A stretch of 64,000 bases of DNA from Flavobacterium crassostreae (GTDB taxonomy: Bacteria > Bacteroidota > Bacteroidia > Flavobacteriales > Flavobacteriaceae): assembly GCF_001831475.1 (NCBI RefSeq), contig NZ_CP017688.1, positions 1,240,001-1,304,000 of the forward strand. Direction: 5' to 3'. This document shows positions 59,844-64,000 of the stretch, in pieces. How positions within the stretch are numbered: the first letter of the stretch is position 1; every line of letters begins with the position of its first letter. A program made the position numbers and the translations under genes. The notes beneath the pieces are model-generated. The model was given only the letters and a program-made list of their open reading frames with translations, ran no database searches and had not been told where the DNA came from.

Positions 59844-60857
59844 CTAGATGATATTGACTTCGGCCTCGATAGCAATACCAAAAGTGTCCAAAATAGTTTG
59901 TTGTATTGTTTTGGATACCTCTAAAATTTCTTGACCTGTTGCTTGCCCATAATTCACTAAAACAAGAGCTTGATTTTTGTGTATTCCGGCGTCGCCAAAA
60001 CGTTTGCCTTTAAAACCTGCTTGCTCAATGAGCCATCCTGCAGGAACTTTTACTTGGGTTGCAGATATTTCAAAAAATTTCATCTCCGGAAATTTAGCCA
60101 AAATAGGTTGGAACGCAGTTTTAGAAAGAATAGGGTTTTTAAAAAAACTACCACTGTTTCCTAATTCTTTTGGATCCGGCAACTTGCTTTTTCGGATTGC
60201 AATTACGGCATTACTGATGTCTTTTAAACTAGGGTTTGTAATGTTTTTTTGCGCCAATTGGTTGGTAATATCTCCATAAGAGGTATTGATCTGGTGGTTT
60301 TTTTTGGTCAATTTAAAAACCACCGATGTAATGATATACTGGTCTTTAGCGGTATTTTTAAAAATGCTTTCACGGTAGCCAAAATGGCATTGCTCTTTAG
60401 TGAAGGTGACTTCTTCTTGGTTTTGGATGGCAATAGCCGTACAGGATACAAAACAATCTTTGATTTCGGTGCCATAAGCGCCAATGTTTTGCACAGGCGT
60501 GGTACCTACGTTTCCAGGAATAAGGGACATATTCTCTAATCCGCCAAAATCTTGGTTGATGGTCCAGAGCACAAATTCATGCCAGTTTTCTCCAGCCTGA
60601 CTCTCTACCCAAACATACGCGTCATTCTGTTGGATTATTTTTTTGCCTTTTAAATCCACATGCACCACCAAAGCATCAATATCTTTGGTTAACAACATAT
60701 TGCTACCTCCGCCAAGTATAAATTTAGGAACCAAGTGGGTTTTTGCCAAAAGCGTTTTTAATTCCATAACAGAGTGTACGGCAACAAACTCTTTGGCCTT
60801 GGCTTCAATGCCAAAAGTATTGTAGTTTTTTAAAGAAAAGTCATGCTGGATTTCCAT
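59844..60857 (-). CDS. murB: UDP-N-acetylmuramate dehydrogenase MurB
   Basis: 337 residues, type I size. FAD-binding elements FILGGGSNMLLTKDIDALVV and NMSLIPGNVGTTPVQNIGAY are present, along with the catalytic Ser in ELGNSGSFFKNPI and the C-terminal Glu of EAEVNII. QAGFKGKRFGDAGIHKNQAL is the substrate-binding block. It reduces UDP-GlcNAc-enolpyruvate to UDP-MurNAc in the cytosol. A promoter box at 60893 lies at the asnB end, so murB can be transcribed separately. Confidence 0.95.
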   Translation of the reverse strand: MEIQHDFSLKNYNTFGIEAKAKEFVAVHSVMELKTLLAKTHLVPKFILGGGSNMLLTKDIDALVVHVDLKGKKIIQQNDAYVWVESQAGENWHEFVLWTINQDFGGLENMSLIPGNVGTTPVQNIGAYGTEIKDCFVSCTAIAIQNQEEVTFTKEQCHFGYRESIFKNTAKDQYIITSVVFKLTKKNHQINTSYGDITNQLAQKNITNPSLKDISNAVIAIRKSKLPDPKELGNSGSFFKNPILSKTAFQPILAKFPEMKFFEISATQVKVPAGWLIEQAGFKGKRFGDAGIHKNQALVLVNYGQATGQEILEVSKTIQQTILDTFGIAIEAEVNII

Positions 60858-60892
60858 AAAATAAGGTGCTTTGTATTAGTGTAAACAGGCCT

Positions 60893-60900
60893 CAAAAGTA
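60893..60900 (-). promoter_or_regulatory. -7 promoter box before murB
   Basis: TACTTTTG on the minus strand, full consensus, 35 nt before the murB ATG and 4 nt beyond the asnB stop codon. Confidence 0.55.
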
Positions 60901-60904
60901 AGAA

Positions 60905-62752
60905 TTAAAATTTAGTTGGATACGTTTTTAACCAAATATGCATCATAAATAAGGGCAGGATGTATGCAGCCATCCGTGGGTCTCCTTTCTGGAAATTACG
61001 AACTAGTTTGCGGCCATCCAAGTGGTTAAAATAAGGCATTTCAAAGAGTTCGCTTGCAGCAAAAGAGCTTAATTCTTGTTTAAAAACAGCACTTTTTATT
61101 AAATAATCTCCCCATGGTGCGCTCAGTCCTATTTTTTTAAAATTCAAAATTTCTGAAGGTAAGCGTTCTTGCATGGCCGTTTTTAGAATGTATTTGCCTT
61201 TTTTGCCCCTAAAAAACCATTGGTCATCCAAGCTTCCGAGTCCGGTGATTAGTCGTTGGTCTAAAAATGGTTCTCTACATTCTATCCCAGCCCCCATAGT
61301 AGTGCGGTCATTTCTGTCTAATAAAGAGTTGAGGTAGGTGTGTTGGTCAAAGTATAAGGCTTGACGTCTTAAATTGTTAGGATATACTTCTTTGGCCTCT
61401 TGATAAATATGGTTTCTGTACTGGTTTTGAGGTGCTCTAAGTAAGCCAAATTGTTTTGCAATATCTGGTGGATAGATGTTACAACCATTATAAAGTACCA
61501 AACCAGCATGAGTTGGTATTTGCGCATAGCGGATTAGTTTTTCGTAACGTGCTTTTTGGGCAAAAAGACCAAAGCTACCCATCTTGGCAATTATACCAAG
61601 TAAGGAAGGATATTGCAAGGGTTTATAGCGCACATAACCTCCCATTAGTTCATCGGCACCTTCGCCGGAGAGCAATACTTTTACCTTGCTTTTGGCTTTT
61701 TGTGCAATGGTCAAAAGGTGCGGTTCATTCAGGTGCATGATTGGTTCGTCTTGAAAATAGGTAGCGTTTAAAAGTTGCTCGTATAACTGGTAGTCTTCTA
61801 ATTGTATGGTCTCAAAAGGATATTCTAGTTGGTCCGATAGCATTTTTGCCAAATGAGATTCGTTGTGTTGCTTCTCTTTAAAGCCAATATTAAAGGTGCT
61901 AATATTTTTAAAATTTTGCGCCTTTAGAGAAGCCAAAATAGAAGAAGAATCCAGGCCTCCACTGAGCAAAACTCCTACAGGAGCATCACTAACCATGCGG
62001 AGTTTTACGGAGGCATCTAAGGTGGAGGTAAACCAGTCTACTGGATTTTGGATGGTAGCTTGGTTTTGGATTTCGTGTTTTAAATCCCACCATTTTTGGA
62101 CCACAACTTTTTGGTTTGGATAAATGTGGATATGGTGGCCAGGAAGTACTTTTTTTACGTTTTGATACAAGGTGTTTTCGCCGGCAACAAAACGGTTAAA
62201 AACATATTCTTCTAGAGAGTCTTGTGCTATTTTTAGAGGTACACCTGCTGCAAATAAGGCTTTTTGCTCTGAGGCAAAATACAGCGTTTGGTTGTAAAAG
62301 CTATAATATAATGGTTTGACTCCCATTCGGTCTCGGGCCAGAACCAATTTTTTTTGTTCGGTATCCCAAATTGCAAACGCAAACATACCGTTGAGGCGGG
62401 GTAGCATTTCTAGCCCATACAATTGGTAGAGAAGCAAGAGCACCTCTGTATCTGAGCTGGTTTTTAATACAAACCCTTTGTTTTTTAATTCGGGATAAAA
62501 ATCTTTAAAATTATATATTTCGCCATTATATACCATTATATAACGTTGGTTCTGGGAAACAAAAGGCTGTTTGGCTGCAGCCGAAAGATCCAAAATAGAC
62601 AAACGTCTGTGGCCTAGTCCAAGATTGTTTTCGATAAAAACCCCCTTGTCATCAGGTCCCCTGTGTTCTAGCGCATCCCGCATTTTGGTAACACAACTAA
62701 GGGACACTTTTTTTTGGGATTGAAGATGTAATATTCCGTTTATTCCGCACAT
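60905..62752 (-). CDS. asnB: asparagine synthase (glutamine-hydrolysing)
   Basis: 615 residues from ATG 62752, chosen because MCGINGILHL puts the glutaminase nucleophile at Cys2. The class II amidotransferase domain (LEHRGPDDKGVFIENNLGLG, FVSQNQRYIMVYNGEIYNFK, TSSDTEVLLLLYQLYG) is followed by the ATP-PPase domain (PVGVLLSGGLDSSSILASLK, LLSGEGADELMGGYVRY). It forms asparagine or amidates a glycan. The start overlaps the GT4 gene by 13 nt. Bacterial polysaccharide loci often carry such asnB genes, so a role in sugar modification is possible here. Confidence 0.92.
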   Translation of the reverse strand: MCGINGILHLQSQKKVSLSCVTKMRDALEHRGPDDKGVFIENNLGLGHRRLSILDLSAAAKQPFVSQNQRYIMVYNGEIYNFKDFYPELKNKGFVLKTSSDTEVLLLLYQLYGLEMLPRLNGMFAFAIWDTEQKKLVLARDRMGVKPLYYSFYNQTLYFASEQKALFAAGVPLKIAQDSLEEYVFNRFVAGENTLYQNVKKVLPGHHIHIYPNQKVVVQKWWDLKHEIQNQATIQNPVDWFTSTLDASVKLRMVSDAPVGVLLSGGLDSSSILASLKAQNFKNISTFNIGFKEKQHNESHLAKMLSDQLEYPFETIQLEDYQLYEQLLNATYFQDEPIMHLNEPHLLTIAQKAKSKVKVLLSGEGADELMGGYVRYKPLQYPSLLGIIAKMGSFGLFAQKARYEKLIRYAQIPTHAGLVLYNGCNIYPPDIAKQFGLLRAPQNQYRNHIYQEAKEVYPNNLRRQALYFDQHTYLNSLLDRNDRTTMGAGIECREPFLDQRLITGLGSLDDQWFFRGKKGKYILKTAMQERLPSEILNFKKIGLSAPWGDYLIKSAVFKQELSSFAASELFEMPYFNHLDGRKLVRNFQKGDPRMAAYILPLFMMHIWLKTYPTKF

Positions 62753-63822
62753 GGTTGTTGGTCTTGATGGCTCCAAAGGAGCTCGTGGTATTTTTGGGCG
62801 ATTAGTGCCATATTGATTTGGTAATTGGCCTGTTGTTGTACTAAATTTAAATTAAAATCGAGAGCCTTGCTACGGTATTCGGGTTGCTTATAGGTATTCA
62901 AAATAGTTTCGGCAAGGGTTTGGTAATCTCCAACGGCAACCAAAGACCCGTTTTGATTGTGGGTGATCCATTGCTGATTGCCGGCAATATCCGACACAAT
63001 TGGGTAGCAGTGGGTAGCCATGGCCTCAAATAAAGAAGCCGAAACTCCTTCGGTATTTGGCATGCTGAGGTAGTAATTTGCTTTTTGTAAATGTTGGGGT
63101 AACTCCGTGTACAACACGCTGCCTAAAAAGCGTACTTTTTGCTGGAGTTGCAGTCTAGAGGTTTGTTTTTTTAAATCGCTCATGCAGCTGCCATCTCCCA
63201 GAATGGTGAGCTCAAAATCAACGCCTTTTTGGTCTAATATTGCAAAGGCTTTCAGAATAACTTCGTGCCCATACTCTGGGGTTAAAGAACGCGTTACTAT
63301 AGCATGTATTTTTTGGGTCGCCAATGCAGTATTAGGTTTAAAGCGTTTTAGATCAATCCCTTTGGGCAGAACCAGTACTTTTTGCATGTTTGCACCAGCG
63401 GCCAGCATAGCAGGAGTCATCACGGATCCCCAAGCGTGTATCAAATGGGCTTTCTGGAAGGTGTATTGCTGCATTATTTTTTTTATAGGATAGCTCAAAG
63501 AGCCAATAGGCCACAAGTCTGTGATGCCTTGTTGGGCTATCACAATACAATTGGCACCCGAGAGTGCTGCCAGAAAACCATAACTTGTGGTGCGTTCGGC
63601 AACCACTAGATCTGGCTGTACGGATCGTACTATTTTTCGGATTTTAAAAATAGCGGTCACAAATTCGAAACCTCGCAACCAGCGGTTTTTAAAGCTATTT
63701 GAGGGTGTTTGGAGCTCCCAACTCTGGATCTCAAAACCGCCAAATTCTTGGAGTCCTTTTTGCCAAGTAATTGCATCAGCGCGATAGGTTTCGCCCAAAA
63801 AAAGTATTTTTCTTTTTTGCAT
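62740..63822 (-). CDS. glycosyltransferase family 4
   Basis: 360 residues. The N-terminal half is MQKRKILFLGETYRADAITW. The C-terminal GT4 half has IHAIVTRSLTPEYGHEVILK, then FELTILGDGSCMSDLKKQ, then SMPNTEGVSASLFEAMATHC with the EX7E glutamates, then IVSDIAGNQQWI. It overlaps asnB by 13 nt and lies 9 nt downstream of the next gene's stop, so the three belong to one operon. It is likely part of a second glycan locus that continues beyond the window. Confidence 0.9.
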   Translation of the reverse strand: MQKRKILFLGETYRADAITWQKGLQEFGGFEIQSWELQTPSNSFKNRWLRGFEFVTAIFKIRKIVRSVQPDLVVAERTTSYGFLAALSGANCIVIAQQGITDLWPIGSLSYPIKKIMQQYTFQKAHLIHAWGSVMTPAMLAAGANMQKVLVLPKGIDLKRFKPNTALATQKIHAIVTRSLTPEYGHEVILKAFAILDQKGVDFELTILGDGSCMSDLKKQTSRLQLQQKVRFLGSVLYTELPQHLQKANYYLSMPNTEGVSASLFEAMATHCYPIVSDIAGNQQWITHNQNGSLVAVGDYQTLAETILNTYKQPEYRSKALDFNLNLVQQQANYQINMALIAQKYHELLWSHQDQQPCAE

Positions 63823-63831
63823 GTTCCTAGA

Positions 63832-64000
63832 TTATACCTCTTGATCTGCAGTTACAGCACGGTTAAGAAATTCATTTAAGGGTTGTAATAAAATTAATTT
63901 TTTACATTTATTGGCTGCAAAATCCTTTTGGGTTATTTCGGTAAAATCAAATTCTTGGAGTACTTCAAAGCTTTTTAGTTTGAGTAAATCCAGGGCTGGA
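63832..64000 (-). CDS. C-terminal end of an unidentified protein (cut by window edge)
   Basis: Fifty-five in-frame residues run from the right edge to the stop at 63832-63834: PALDLLKLKSFEVLQEFDFT, then EITQKDFAANKCKKLILLQP, then LNEFLNRAVTADQEV. No family can be named from this piece. It ends 9 nt before the GT4 gene on the same strand, so it is part of the same operon. Confidence 0.6.
   Translation of the reverse strand, partial: PALDLLKLKSFEVLQEFDFTEITQKDFAANKCKKLILLQPLNEFLNRAVTADQEV

Noticed and set aside
1..64000. CRISPR arrays, insertion sequences, prophage, toxin-antitoxin or other defence genes
   Set aside because: I saw no regularly spaced direct repeats, transposase, integrase, phage structural gene or known defence family on either strand.

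Overview
The window is AT-rich bacterial chromosome from a member of the Flavobacteriaceae, most likely Flavobacterium or a close relative. The evidence is direct: TAnnTTTG -7 promoter boxes stand before many genes, Shine-Dalgarno sequences are weak or absent, and the gene content is typical of the family (PorV/PorQ-family outer-membrane protein, DUF4105/Lnb protein, DUF4369 and other short lipoproteins, TIGR03643 protein, flavobacterial kdsD-tatC-lptB arrangement). I see no phage, insertion sequence, plasmid function, CRISPR array or known defence system.

Layout. 1-10163 (+) is a surface-polysaccharide locus: an SGNH-type fragment, six glycosyltransferases or glycosyltransferase-like proteins, an O-antigen polymerase/ligase-type membrane protein and a WcaJ-type initiating sugar-phosphate transferase, mostly overlapping or nearly touching. 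10192-12429 (-) holds a DUF4105 membrane protein and a PorV/PorQ-family barrel. 12623-14199 (+) is pssA and a membrane-anchored GH25 lysozyme. 14229-17424 (-) is kdsD-tatC-carboxymuconolactone decarboxylase-lptB-DUF5808, divergent from recQ. 20179-24764 (+) carries an FAD oxidoreductase, idi, queD, a PrxQ peroxiredoxin, manA and a small helical protein. A tandem pair of identical tRNA-Thr(TGT) genes follows, each with its own promoter and terminator. 25259-34248 (-) carries small lipoproteins, aqpZ, a DMT exporter, a zinc-finger/FAD monooxygenase, an M24 peptidase and htpG. 34429-42420 (+) carries a lipocalin, an OmpA lipoprotein, an ABC ATPase, a fabH-like gene, argS, ffh and folD. 42578-51264 is mostly minus strand (lipB, an unknown 597-residue protein, rluF-like, alpha/beta hydrolase, degenerate zinc-ribbon protein, Nif3), with lysS on plus. 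lpxK (+) meets a lipA-gap-hybrid kinase operon (-). 56940-59600 (-) has tonB, an ECF-type sigma factor and a membrane glycosyltransferase. murB, asnB, a GT4 and a cut-off gene close the window; the last three look like the edge of a second glycan locus.

Functional links. Envelope construction dominates: the glycosyltransferase locus, kdsD, lptB, lpxK, manA, murB and pssA all feed lipopolysaccharide, capsule, peptidoglycan or phospholipid. lipA and lipB (lipoate) lie 12.5 kb apart. argS, lysS, the tRNA-Thr pair, rluF and ffh serve translation and secretion.

Most noteworthy: a dispersed family of four inverted-repeat elements (32185, 36751, 43573, 56780, plus a possible remnant near 38045). 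Their end sequences are conserved but the central hairpin differs in every copy. Other points are a probable frameshifted small gene ahead of lipB, several genes that seem to start at TTG, two promoters only 4 nt from their start codons, and loss of all zinc-binding cysteines in both RecQ and the C4 zinc-ribbon protein. No clearly new multi-gene system is visible.
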